A DNA stretch of 14,534 nucleotides, from the NCBI GenBank assembly GCA_002420305.1, contig DIHT01000127.1, positions 1-14,534 on the forward strand. The letters run 5' to 3'. The position numbers and the translations under genes were made by a program. The notes under the pieces were generated by a model. That model was not told where the DNA came from. It did no database searches and saw nothing but the letters and a program-made list of their open reading frames with translations. This DNA is from Akkermansiaceae bacterium UBA5689 (GTDB lineage: Bacteria > Verrucomicrobiota > Verrucomicrobiia > Verrucomicrobiales > Akkermansiaceae). Below are positions 6,761-14,534 of the stretch, in pieces; position 1 is the first letter of the stretch; every line of letters starts with the position of its first letter.

Positions 6761-9418
6761 TCAGGTGGCCATGTTAACCTGGGGGACCTGACGAACCTCC
6801 AACTCGGCCCGGAGAAGGTCGGCGTCCTTGAAGGCAAAGGTCTTGGCGAGGAGGACTTCGGGGAATCTTTGAGCCCCGGTTCGGTAGAGCTCCACGCTGT
6901 CATTGTAACCCTCTCGCATGAGAGCGATTTCATTCTCGACCCGGACGAGCCGGTCCATGAGGTCACTGATGAGCGTATTGCCCTTGAGGTCGGGATGATT
7001 CTCGCGGAGAGCAAGAAGTCGGTCAGTCACTGCGCAATCGGCCCGGATGGCAGTATCGATTTCTTCCGGACTGAAGTCCTTTTCCTTCAGGATTCCTCGC
7101 AGGCTGGCAATGTCCCGATGGAGCTGCCTTTCGTGCTCAAGATAATTTTTGGCTATCGATTCCAGGTTTGGGATCAGGTCCATTCGCTTCTTCAGGGCAA
7201 CCTCGATATTGGCGTGGGCACGCTTGACCCGGTTGCGAAGAAACACCAGATCGTTAAACATCAGAATAAACGTGCTCAAGACCAGACAGGCGGGGGCGGT
7301 AAGAGCTGCCAGGAGAAAGTCACTGGGGGAGTAAGAGCCCGTAGAGGTAAAAAAGAGGGTGACAAGCATCACGATTCCGATGAATCCAAGGCCCATTCTT
7401 ACGAGCCCCCCTCTACTGATGGCCAGCATGGTTTCATGTTCGTTGCGATCGGAGATGACAAAGGGGAATCCGTCGTTGTTGCCATCTGCTACCTCGAGGG
7501 TCTCCCCTTCAATGGGTTCCACTACGGCCGAACCAAGAATGTAGAGCTCTTCATCCTCCATGAGGTGATACTCGTAGTAGGTTCGATTGCCGCTTGTTCG
7601 ACGCACCGCAAGCCGAGCCTGGACCTCTGCGCCTTCCGGAACTACCCGGATGTAGCCCTCAGCGTCACGGCAGAGGAAAGGGACCTGGTCCGTCCAATGC
7701 TCGATGGTCACAGTTTTCCGGTCATCACCACTGCCCCGCGTTTCGGTAACCTTGTAGCGCACGTGACAGCATTTAGCGCCGGAAAGAGGCCCGGTAACCG
7801 TGTGACCCTCCCCTTGGTAGAGCGCGACCCGGCCTTTTACTTCCGCTGGACCGTAGACTAGGCCCGTTGACAGAGAAGTTGGGACGTTCTCGATATAGCG
7901 CTTGATTTTCACCCTCCGGAACCCCGTGAGGCCTCCCCAGATGGCTCCAGCGAGAGCGATGATCCCACCCAACAGAGTCAGTATTTCTGGAACGGGGCTG
8001 GGGCGGATTTCGGAGTCAGGGGGTGGAGGTTCTCCTTCCTCAAGAATGGAGGCCTCCCGTTGGATGCCCCAGAGAGGTGCAAGATAGCGCTCAGGGAACC
8101 GGTCAAGGATAGCATTGTTACGTTCGATCGCGGCGGTGTAGTCGTGGCGAATTCCGATCAGGCGCTCGCGGGTCCACTGGCCCTCCTGACCTTGGAAATC
8201 TGCAAGGGCCCCGTCCCAGGCGAAGTCTCCTGCTTCAAGATTTAATTGCTGTTCCACGGCGGCGGTCGCACTCATGGCGTGCCTCGCCAGCCGGTCCCTT
8301 CCATCATTCAGGTCGCTGGACAGCATCTTCATGCCAATCGTGAATAAGGTGACCACATTAAGGATGCTGAGAAGGGTAAGAAATACCAGCAGACGGTGGA
8401 CGCGTAGCAACACACAGAGAAATACGGAGGCGAGGGCAAAGGCCGCCAAACTCAGAATAGTGGCCATCACTCCTTCGGCTCCCTGTTCGGACCTCTGCGC
8501 TTGTTCGCTACTATTCTCACTCAAGATCGGGGTGAATGAAGCTCCCTCATCGTCGAAATCGATCTGATAAGGGGGTGTTTGCGAGTTTTCGGGAGTGCCT
8601 TCCGTGGCTACTGCCTTCGCAAAGACGAAAACCTCGTCCCCGGGATCGAGTCTGTATTCAGAGTATCTGAAATCTCCTGATCTTCTCCGGTAATCGAGGC
8701 CTAATTCCGGATGATGGCCGTTGGTGATCAGAGACTCCAACGATACGGAAACCTCTCCGGTAGAGTCGATCATCATGAAGGACTTCGCATACTTCCTTCC
8801 GGAGGCACGGGTTACCCAACGACCATCGTCGTCATCCTCGACGTATTCCTCCTTTTTCCAGTAAAGATAGTAGCTTCTTTTCTCGGTATAATGGCCGGGC
8901 ACCATCTCCCCTTCATCACTGGCGATCCCGTTCATAGCTACCTCGCCTTCTACGACAGCGATCGCATCAACGTGGGGGATTCGTTCAAGCTGACGCATCT
9001 CCCGAATCGCAGCGAATCCATAGTGCTGCAGAACCCATCCGCCGACAAGAGCCACGAGAATGAGGGCCCAACCGAAAAAGCGCTTAAAGAACCGCTTAAT
9101 AGACCCGCCTTCGTTTTTGTATGGTGTGGCGGATTCTCCAATGGAGGGACCTTCAGTGATTTGATCGCCTTGCCTGATTGGTTCGCCCGCAACGACAACC
9201 ACTGTGCGATCTTCCGGAACCTGGTGATCCACGGATTGGCCGGTATCCTCGTCGGTGACGGTAACCGTCTTTTTCCCGCCTACCCCTGGACCGAATGATA
9301 CCACGCCGTCACTTGTGGCAAGCACTGCAGCCTCATTAGGCAGAGGCGGGGGGCCAGATTCCGGGGCCTTCCGTTCGGTGGCAGACCCTCTTGGTGCTGT
9401 AGATCCCTCTTCGTCCAT
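6761..9418 (-). CDS. Multi-pass membrane protein: RpoC-like N-terminal segment, two GIDE-like domains, degenerate plus complete LemA domain
   Basis: An 885-residue inner-membrane protein, function unknown. In order: a Pro-rich start; residues 30-95 resembling an RNA polymerase beta' segment (SDGVVSFGPG, VTVTDEDTG, GEPIRQGDQITEG); TM about 115-132; a first GIDE-like beta domain about 150-300 with an acidic EDDDDG patch; two TMs about 318-364; a short helical region with a LemA-like end (YTAAIERNNAILDRFPERYL); TM about 476-500; a second GIDE-like domain about 515-660 (TGPLSGAKCCHVRYKV, PFVISD); TMs about 674-692 and 699-720; and a full LemA domain about 720-870 (FLRNRVKRAHANIEVALKKR, DLIPNLESIAKNYLEHE, ending RFPEVLLAKTFAF). 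LemA and GIDE proteins are often neighbours or fused in bacteria. The order suggests a tandem duplication of one TM-GIDE-TM-LemA unit. The ATG at 9418 has no strong Shine-Dalgarno. Gene reality is certain; the role is not known. Confidence 0.88.
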   Translation of the reverse strand: MDEEGSTAPRGSATERKAPESGPPPLPNEAAVLATSDGVVSFGPGVGGKKTVTVTDEDTGQSVDHQVPEDRTVVVVAGEPIRQGDQITEGPSIGESATPYKNEGGSIKRFFKRFFGWALILVALVGGWVLQHYGFAAIREMRQLERIPHVDAIAVVEGEVAMNGIASDEGEMVPGHYTEKRSYYLYWKKEEYVEDDDDGRWVTRASGRKYAKSFMMIDSTGEVSVSLESLITNGHHPELGLDYRRRSGDFRYSEYRLDPGDEVFVFAKAVATEGTPENSQTPPYQIDFDDEGASFTPILSENSSEQAQRSEQGAEGVMATILSLAAFALASVFLCVLLRVHRLLVFLTLLSILNVVTLFTIGMKMLSSDLNDGRDRLARHAMSATAAVEQQLNLEAGDFAWDGALADFQGQEGQWTRERLIGIRHDYTAAIERNNAILDRFPERYLAPLWGIQREASILEEGEPPPPDSEIRPSPVPEILTLLGGIIALAGAIWGGLTGFRRVKIKRYIENVPTSLSTGLVYGPAEVKGRVALYQGEGHTVTGPLSGAKCCHVRYKVTETRGSGDDRKTVTIEHWTDQVPFLCRDAEGYIRVVPEGAEVQARLAVRRTSGNRTYYEYHLMEDEELYILGSAVVEPIEGETLEVADGNNDGFPFVISDRNEHETMLAISRGGLVRMGLGFIGIVMLVTLFFTSTGSYSPSDFLLAALTAPACLVLSTFILMFNDLVFLRNRVKRAHANIEVALKKRMDLIPNLESIAKNYLEHERQLHRDIASLRGILKEKDFSPEEIDTAIRADCAVTDRLLALRENHPDLKGNTLISDLMDRLVRVENEIALMREGYNDSVELYRTGAQRFPEVLLAKTFAFKDADLLRAELEVRQVPQVNMAT

Positions 9419-9437
9419 AAATACGGTGAGCTACGAT

Positions 9438-9464
9438 CGTTTACGCTGTGCTGAGCGAGGTCAA
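9438..9464 (-). promoter_or_regulatory. Weak sigma70-like promoter candidate for the LemA-type gene
   Basis: Read on the minus strand, TTGACC (9464-9459) is followed after 15 bases by TAAACG (9443-9438), about 20 bases before the ATG at 9418. The -35 is good; the -10 is poor and the spacer short, and promoter consensus in this lineage may differ. Offered only as a candidate. Confidence 0.22.
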
Positions 9465-9629
9465 GAATTCTGAAGGGGAAGAAAAATACAGGGTTGCTGG
9501 GATACTGGCTGTCGCTGAAAGGTGGGTAATGATAGGGAGTTGAATACCACTCAATCAGGTGAGGCGGCGGCCGAAGGCGGATGAAAACCCTGCCCCAATC
9601 CCGGTAAATATACGAGTAGTGAATGATCT

Positions 9630-9653
9630 GATTCTCGAATCGTTGAAGCGATT
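9630..9653. repeat. Nested inverted repeats upstream of the sulfatase, possible operator
   Basis: GATTC-TC-GAATC at 9630-9641 is a perfect 12-bp inverted repeat. Overlapping it, AATCG-TTGAAG-CGATT at 9638-9653 is a second perfect inverted repeat with 5-bp arms. The shared AATC can pair left or right but not both. The site sits about 80-105 bases before the preferred sulfatase start, a reasonable place for a regulator site. The arms are short, so chance is not excluded. Confidence 0.3.
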
Positions 9654-9734
9654 ATCACAGGAATTGCAGCCAAGATCGCCTTGTGAGTTGCTGTGCGTTA
9701 TAGACCATCTCTCATGGAAGCCACGAAACAACAT

Positions 9735-11711
9735 ATGAGAACGCGACTTGCTTCAGGAATCCTGACTCTTCTGGCGGTGGCCTCCCCAATTGTCTCTGCA
9801 GGGAAGCCTAACATTATTTTCATTCTGACAGATGACCTTGGATACGGAGATGTAGGAATTCTCTTCCAAAAGCAGCGGGAAGGGATTCAGGTTCAGACTC
9901 CCGAGTTGGACGCAATGGCCGCGGAGGGAACGATCCTGAACCGGCATTACTGTCCGGCTCCGATCTGCGCACCCTCCCGAGCCTCCCTGATCACGGGGAT
10001 GCACCAAGGGCACACTAATGTGCGCAACATGCAGTTCGACAAGGCGATTGAGGATAACTGGAATTTTGCCAATACCCTGCAGCGGGTTGGGTATCACACC
10101 ATCCATCTCGGGAAGTATGGCCTGCAGGGTTGGGGGCATACCCCGGAGAAATGGGCCGGCTATCCGACCAAGCGGGGCTTTGACTACTTCTACGGCTACG
10201 TCCGGCACGTAGACGGGCACCAGCATTACCCTGCCAACGAGTGGGCCCTCGGGGACAACAAGTCCCACCAGGGCAAAAAGCAGGTTTGGGAAAACAACGA
10301 AGAGGTCTCGGCTGGTCTCGATAAGTGCTACACCACCGACTTGTGGACGGCCAAGGCCAAGCAGTTGATCATCAGTGAGACCCGGCAGAACCCCGGGCGT
10401 CCGTTCCTCATGTTCCTTTCCTACGATACGCCCCACGCCGCGCTGCAGTTGCCCACGGTGGCCTATCCCGCCGGAAAGGGCGTCAAGGGTGGGCTTCAGT
10501 GGCTGGGAGAGGCAGGGAAAATGATCAATACCGCAGAGGGAACCATCGATGACTACCGTGATCCTCATTACACTGGAAAAGGCCTTACGGATCTGGCGGA
10601 ACGCTTCGCCACCTCGATTACTCGCATTGATCACTGCGTGGGGGATCTCTTGCAAACCCTGAGAGATCTCAAGATCGAGCGGAAGACCATCGTGGTCTTC
10701 TCCTCGGATAACGGCCCGCATCGAGAGTCCTACTTGAAGGGAAAACGGTGGAGCCCCACGGTCTTTGAATCGGCGGGCAACTTCAAGGGATCAAAGGGAT
10801 CTTCTCAAGAGGGTGGTCTTCGGGTACCCACCTTCGCGTGGGGGCCCTCGATCATCAAGGGGGGTCAAAAGTCAAACCGACCCTCTCAGTTTCACGATTG
10901 GATGGCTACGTTCTGTGACTACGCCGGAGTAGACACGCCAGCGAGGATCGATGGAGTTTCCCTTCGTCCAACCCTCAGCCGGCAGGGCAGGCAAAGAGAT
11001 GGGGTTGTCTACGTAGAGTTCAATAACCAGCAGGGGCTCTATCTAAACGGATACAAGGGATTGCGACTGAAGGCCATAGATCACTCGGTGGACTTTGAGA
11101 TTTACGATACGATTAAAGATGAACCGGAGGCCCAGAACCTCGCGGGTAGCAGCGACGAATTCAAGCGCCTGCAGCAGCGCATGAAGGATGAGGTTCTGCG
11201 GCTTCGTATGCCGAACAGGCATGCCAAGAAGGCCTATGATGACGAATTTGTTCCCGGACTGGATCTCGATGCAGGAACCCTGCGCAAGGGAGTGCGCGTG
11301 CAGTCCTATCAGGGAAAATGGAACTGGGTGCCCGACTTCACCGCGATGGCCGCCAAGACGACCTCTATGGCAGAGGCCGTCACCCTCGATCCGCTTCCTG
11401 CACAAGAAGATGCCGGGTTGCTGTTCTCAGGCTACCTTCAAATTCCGGAGGCGGGTGACTGGACCTTTGAGGGCGAGGCTACGGGCGGGCTTATTTTCAA
11501 GATCCACAACAAGTTGGTGATCGACGGAGACTATGAATATGAAGGAGCGCCCATCAGCGGGACGGTGAGGCTGGCTACGGGGCTTCATCCCTTTCGTCTT
11601 TATTACCGGACGTCGTCGGGCAAGCCGGAGCTCAGTTTCAAGTGGCAAGGACCGAATACCGAGTTGGAGGCTCTTCCTGCTACCGCGTTGCTCGCAGAAG
11701 ATTCGCAATAG
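9735..11711 (+). CDS. Secreted formylglycine-dependent sulfatase (S1 type) with C-terminal PA14-like domain
   Basis: Exported sulfate-ester hydrolase, 658 residues. The ATG at 9735 is chosen because it gives a standard signal peptide, MRTRLASGILTLLAVASPIV then SA-GKPN; an in-frame ATG at 9714 and GTG at 9693 would lengthen the N-terminus without benefit. Sulfatase features: metal ligands Asp33-Asp34 (IFILTDDLGYGD); CAPSRASLITG with Cys78, the residue oxidised to formylglycine, and Arg82; GKYG with Lys127; His234 (YDTPHAAL); SSDNGPH with Asp325-Asn326; and a QEGGLRVP segment at 358-365. All key residues are present, so it should be active if a maturation enzyme exists elsewhere. Residues about 517-645 form a PA14-like domain (GLLFSGYLQIPEAGDWTFEG, then LVIDGDYEYEG), a likely glycan-binding tail. 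The DUF1592-type gene follows after 128 bp on the same strand. The sulfated substrate cannot be named from the sequence. Confidence 0.93.
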   Translation: MRTRLASGILTLLAVASPIVSAGKPNIIFILTDDLGYGDVGILFQKQREGIQVQTPELDAMAAEGTILNRHYCPAPICAPSRASLITGMHQGHTNVRNMQFDKAIEDNWNFANTLQRVGYHTIHLGKYGLQGWGHTPEKWAGYPTKRGFDYFYGYVRHVDGHQHYPANEWALGDNKSHQGKKQVWENNEEVSAGLDKCYTTDLWTAKAKQLIISETRQNPGRPFLMFLSYDTPHAALQLPTVAYPAGKGVKGGLQWLGEAGKMINTAEGTIDDYRDPHYTGKGLTDLAERFATSITRIDHCVGDLLQTLRDLKIERKTIVVFSSDNGPHRESYLKGKRWSPTVFESAGNFKGSKGSSQEGGLRVPTFAWGPSIIKGGQKSNRPSQFHDWMATFCDYAGVDTPARIDGVSLRPTLSRQGRQRDGVVYVEFNNQQGLYLNGYKGLRLKAIDHSVDFEIYDTIKDEPEAQNLAGSSDEFKRLQQRMKDEVLRLRMPNRHAKKAYDDEFVPGLDLDAGTLRKGVRVQSYQGKWNWVPDFTAMAAKTTSMAEAVTLDPLPAQEDAGLLFSGYLQIPEAGDWTFEGEATGGLIFKIHNKLVIDGDYEYEGAPISGTVRLATGLHPFRLYYRTSSGKPELSFKWQGPNTELEALPATALLAEDSQ

Positions 11712-11839
11712 AGTCTATAAAGACCGGGTGTTCCGGCGCGGATTTGTTGGCGGGCTACTGAACTTGAAAAGGTTGAGGTCGCCTGATCCGGTTTATCTTG
11801 TGGCTTGCAGAATTTCGGATTCCCCGGTCGAATAGATCA

Positions 11840-14530
11840 ATGAGTAATGTCTGCGCCCTTCCCTCTCCGGTCTCTCCCGGAAGGAGTGCGGAAGAGCGGT
11901 TGCAGAAATGGGATTTCCGGGCAGTAATCAGGGTTATCCTATTGGCATCTTTGGTCTGCGGTTCTCAGGTAAAGGCTCAGGAACCATCTGCTAGCGCGTC
12001 AAACTTTTCCCAAGGGGTCGGGGCCTTGCTCAAGCAACATTGTCATGATTGTCACGGGCGGGAAAAAACCAAGGGGAAGGTTGATTTGACGACTTACAGA
12101 TCATGGGAAGATCTGGAGGAGAACCCGGAGCTCATCGAAAATTTAATCGAGGTCATCGGAAAAAATGAAATGCCTCCCGAGGACTCGAAGCAGCCCACTA
12201 CTACCCAGCGTGAGGCGATGTTACTGGGACTGGAAAAGGCTTTCAAGAGTGCCATGGCACATCGTCAATCAGTCACGCCGCTGCGCCTTCGGCGGATGAA
12301 TCGATACGAGTATGGCAACGCGGTCAGGGACCTTTTTGATCTCAAATCATGGGTCTACTCAATCAATGATCGCATCATTCGAGACCATAATAATTATTTC
12401 CGACCCGAGACCGGGGAGATGCCGAAGGTTGCGAAAGTGGGTAATCGGATCATGGGCTTACAGCAGTTACTGGAGAACCGATTGCTAGGTGTGATGGCTT
12501 TCCCTAAGGATCCTCCTGCAGAGAACGGATTCAATAATAGAGGGGATCACCTCAGTATGACGCCGACACTGATGGAGGCCTTCCTCGAGCTCAGCAGGTC
12601 GGTGGTGAATGCTGATAATTTTGATCAGAGCTGTCGAACCTGGAACGACCTGTTTCAAGATCCCTCTCAGGAGCCATTGCCCGCGGGGTTTGGCTCCATT
12701 ATGGTGGATAAATCCGTGGTGACGAAGAGTACAGGATTGACACTCAGTGCATGGATCCGGCCTTCGAAGACGACCGAGAAGTGGCAGACCATTGTGCGGC
12801 GGGAGGATTCATGGAAACGCCAGTTGCTGGCCATGGGAGGCACGGATGGAACCTGGGGGATCTGGATGGGAGCAGGTATCGGAGGGCGCTATGTTGAATT
12901 TGGTGCTCAGGTGGAGCCGAAGGCTCTTCGTGACGGGAAATGGCACCACGTTGCTGGCACCTTTGATGGCAGTCAGATAACAATCTATGTCGACGGCAAG
13001 CAGGTGGGGGACAAGAAGGTTGAGGGAAGCCTTTACACGAGGAGCTTGAAGCCGATGGACATCGGTTCCTCCGGGGACGAGCCTTTTCATGGAGATCTCA
13101 ATGACGTGCGGGTCTTTTGCTCTGGTTTGGGGAAGCTCGAGATCGAGAAGATCGCAGCGGGTGAACAGGACGTTGCCCTCAAGGAGGTGGTAGGCAGCTG
13201 GAAGCGCGCCGAGGAGGTCAGGACCGAAAGGAAGCAACCGGTCGAACAGGTTGCACATGAACGAATCCGCAAGTTTCTTCTCAGGGCCTTCAGATCTCCT
13301 CCGGATGCGGCTACCCTGCAGCTATACACGAGGTATTTTGACAGAAAATACAAGGTGACCGGCGACTTCACCATGAGCATGAAGGATGTTGTCTCAGGGG
13401 CCTTGGCATCTCCACGATTCATCATGGTGCATGACGAGGCCAATCGCTCGTCGCCCAATTACGATGCCTTCAATCTGGCGACCCGCCTGTCCTTTTTCCT
13501 GTGGAGCTCGATCCCTGATGATGAATTGCTGGCACTGGCCGGAGAGGGCAAGCTGGAAGATCCGGAAATTATCGCGAGTCAGGTCGACCGCATGCTCAAT
13601 GACCGACGAGTGAAAAACTTCTGTGATAGCTTTGCCCCCCAATGGCTGAAGATTAATAATCTGGTTTCAGCCTCTCCTGACTTCAAGTCCCATCGGGAGT
13701 ACTATTTCGGAGGCGACGACAAGATATCCTACAAGCGGGGGATGCATATGATGCTGGAACCACTTCTGAATTTTGAAACGGTCTTTATTGAAAACAGGCC
13801 CATCATGGAGCTAATCGATTCGGACTTTACCTATCGCAGTCACCTGCTGAGCGAATGGTATCAGGGCAGGGCGGCCACCTACCCGATCAACGTGAATCTC
13901 CGTGATATTGAATTCACTCGTACGCCGGTTAGCGATCGAAGATATGGTGGAGTGATTACAACCGGGGCGGTGATGGTGATGACCTCGGGGCCATTCCGGT
14001 CCTTGCCCATCACCCGGGGCTCCTGGGTCTCCTCGGTCATATTTAATGATCCACCCGAGCCCCCGCCTGATGATATCCCGGACTTGAAAGCGGATGATTC
14101 CACCTTGGAAAAAGAAGGGCTGACAGTGAGGCAGAAGTTGAAGCAGCACAGCGAAGACTCCCAGTGCGCAGGCTGTCACAACAAGATTGATCCCCTCGGG
14201 TTTGCCCTCGAAAACTTCGATTTGCTGGGTCGTTGGCGAGATAACTACCGAACTGGCTTGAAAGTGGACGCCAGTGGCACATTATTCGGTAAACATGATT
14301 TCGAAGATGTGGTCGGCTTTAAGGATGCGGTGCTCGCTGAGAGGGACCTGTTTGCCAAGGCCTTCGTCAAGCATCTCCTATCCTTTGGTCTTGGGCGTGA
14401 GATGACGCTGGCAGACCGCATGGCTGTGGATGAAATTGCCAGAGCCGGTAGTAAGGATGACTACAAATTGAGAAACCTGATCAAGCACACAGTGCTTCAC
14501 CCAATATTCAGCCAAAGGAGACAACGATGA
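11840..14530 (+). CDS. Di-heme-motif planctomycete-type cytochrome protein (DUF1587/LamG/DUF1595/DUF1592/DUF1588/DUF1585)
   Basis: An 896-residue exported protein of a family abundant in Planctomycetota and Verrucomicrobiota; its reaction is not established, though heme c suggests electron transfer or oxidation. The signal segment RAVIRVILLASLVCGSQVKA precedes QEPS. The ATG at 11840 gives a long n-region; an in-frame TTG at 11900, preceded by GGAAGAG, would give a more normal one. Domains: PSCyt-type cytochrome with CHDCH (Cys68, Cys71, His72) and possible ligand Met111 (NEMPP); DUF1587 about 147-205 (LRRMNRYEYGNAVRDLF); LamG about 283-440 (LTLSAWIRP, GKWHHVAGTFDG); DUF1595 about 472-532; DUF1592 about 541-670 (LATRLSFFLWSSIPDDELL); DUF1588 about 690-800 with a second heme motif CAGCH (776-780) and NKIDPLGFALENFD; DUF1585 about 812-890. 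The stop overlaps the next start as ATGA, implying tight coupling. Confidence 0.92.
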   Translation: MSNVCALPSPVSPGRSAEERLQKWDFRAVIRVILLASLVCGSQVKAQEPSASASNFSQGVGALLKQHCHDCHGREKTKGKVDLTTYRSWEDLEENPELIENLIEVIGKNEMPPEDSKQPTTTQREAMLLGLEKAFKSAMAHRQSVTPLRLRRMNRYEYGNAVRDLFDLKSWVYSINDRIIRDHNNYFRPETGEMPKVAKVGNRIMGLQQLLENRLLGVMAFPKDPPAENGFNNRGDHLSMTPTLMEAFLELSRSVVNADNFDQSCRTWNDLFQDPSQEPLPAGFGSIMVDKSVVTKSTGLTLSAWIRPSKTTEKWQTIVRREDSWKRQLLAMGGTDGTWGIWMGAGIGGRYVEFGAQVEPKALRDGKWHHVAGTFDGSQITIYVDGKQVGDKKVEGSLYTRSLKPMDIGSSGDEPFHGDLNDVRVFCSGLGKLEIEKIAAGEQDVALKEVVGSWKRAEEVRTERKQPVEQVAHERIRKFLLRAFRSPPDAATLQLYTRYFDRKYKVTGDFTMSMKDVVSGALASPRFIMVHDEANRSSPNYDAFNLATRLSFFLWSSIPDDELLALAGEGKLEDPEIIASQVDRMLNDRRVKNFCDSFAPQWLKINNLVSASPDFKSHREYYFGGDDKISYKRGMHMMLEPLLNFETVFIENRPIMELIDSDFTYRSHLLSEWYQGRAATYPINVNLRDIEFTRTPVSDRRYGGVITTGAVMVMTSGPFRSLPITRGSWVSSVIFNDPPEPPPDDIPDLKADDSTLEKEGLTVRQKLKQHSEDSQCAGCHNKIDPLGFALENFDLLGRWRDNYRTGLKVDASGTLFGKHDFEDVVGFKDAVLAERDLFAKAFVKHLLSFGLGREMTLADRMAVDEIARAGSKDDYKLRNLIKHTVLHPIFSQRRQR
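14515..14520 (+). promoter_or_regulatory. Strong Shine-Dalgarno for the gene leaving the window
   Basis: AAGGAG at 14515-14520 sits six bases before the ATG at 14527, inside the last codons of the DUF1592-type gene. It is the clearest ribosome binding site in the window and fixes the start of the following gene. Confidence 0.75.
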
Positions 14531-14534
14531 AACA
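14527..14534 (+). CDS. Start of the next gene (truncated after MK)
   Basis: The ATG at 14527-14529 overlaps the TGA at 14528-14530 of the preceding gene and has a well-spaced Shine-Dalgarno. Only Met-Lys and two more bases are visible. In related genomes a DUF1592-type gene is commonly followed by a gene for a secreted DUF1552 protein, so that is the expected identity, from family knowledge only; nothing in the visible bases shows it. Confidence 0.6.

Larger units (their letters stand above)
9419..9734. promoter_or_regulatory. Divergent intergenic region (316 bp) between LemA-type and sulfatase genes
   Basis: The two genes point away from each other, so both promoters should lie here. I see no convincing -35/-10 pair for the sulfatase and no tRNA or riboswitch-like fold. 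A G/A-rich patch at about 9474-9487 and an AT-rich patch at 9605-9612 (TAAATATA) are the main compositional features, together with nested inverted repeats at 9630-9653. The frame of the sulfatase continues upstream to a GTG at 9693, but this portion is not needed for the signal peptide. Confidence 0.5.

Noticed and set aside
6649..7014. N-terminal extension of the sialidase-like frame upstream of 6648
   Set aside because: It overlaps the conserved LemA C-terminus, is Ser/Arg/Pro-rich shadow sequence, and would bury the signal peptide at an internal position.
6494..7861. A 455-residue open frame on the + strand opposite the LemA-type and sialidase genes
   Set aside because: It is antisense to two well-supported genes, straddles their boundary, and shows no domain, signal peptide or ribosome binding site; the frame is open because of GC-rich codon bias on the other strand.
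9753..10721. A 322-residue minus-strand open frame within the sulfatase
   Set aside because: It is antisense to the catalytic half of the sulfatase, with no recognisable motif.
11712..11839. Possible terminator or promoter between the sulfatase and the DUF1592-type gene
   Set aside because: Only a 4-bp CCGG/CCGG stem with no T-run and no convincing -35/-10 pair were found, so no site was called and co-transcription remains open.

Overview
The window looks like PVC-superphylum DNA, most likely from a Verrucomicrobiota or Planctomycetota bacterium. This is inferred from gene content: a DUF1587/DUF1592/DUF1588/DUF1585 'planctomycete-type' cytochrome protein, a secreted formylglycine sulfatase with a PA14-like tail, a DUF2341-LamG-SASA esterase, and a parallel beta-helix protein whose C-terminus runs into what looks like an intergenic repeat. 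No rRNA, tRNA, CRISPR array, transposase or phage gene was seen.

Layout. (1) Positions 3-4432, + strand: a 5'-truncated secreted carbohydrate O-acetylesterase-like protein, then 26 bp later a secreted right-handed beta-helix protein, probably one operon. (2) Positions 4385-4540: a short convergent gap with a GC-rich hairpin/repeat and a possible 32-residue minus-strand ORF. (3) Positions 4537-9418, - strand: a large membrane protein built from GIDE-like and LemA-like modules (9418-6761), followed 112 bp later by a secreted sialidase-like five-Asp-box beta-propeller with a duplicated C-terminal beta-sandwich (6648-4537). (4) Positions 9419-9734: a 316-bp divergent region with nested inverted repeats and a weak minus-strand promoter candidate. 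(5) Positions 9735-14530, + strand: a sulfatase with a PA14-like tail, then a di-heme DUF1592-type protein containing a LamG domain. The latter's stop overlaps, as ATGA, the start of another gene that leaves the window and has a good Shine-Dalgarno.

Working together (inference): four genes encode exported proteins that could act on a decorated, sulfated and acetylated glycan. The esterase would remove acetyl groups, the sulfatase sulfate, and the sialidase-like propeller a terminal acidic sugar or related residue, while the beta-helix protein would bind or cleave the backbone. The DUF1592 protein is of a type common beside sulfatases in these phyla but has no settled function. No transporter, SusC/D pair or dedicated regulator is visible, so this is an accessory glycan-degradation neighbourhood, not a complete utilisation locus.

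The least ordinary object is the 885-residue membrane protein. It reads as an internal tandem duplication of a TM-GIDE-TM-LemA unit, preceded by a cytosolic segment resembling a piece of RNA polymerase beta' subunit. Domain assignments were made by eye from motifs; no database search was run.
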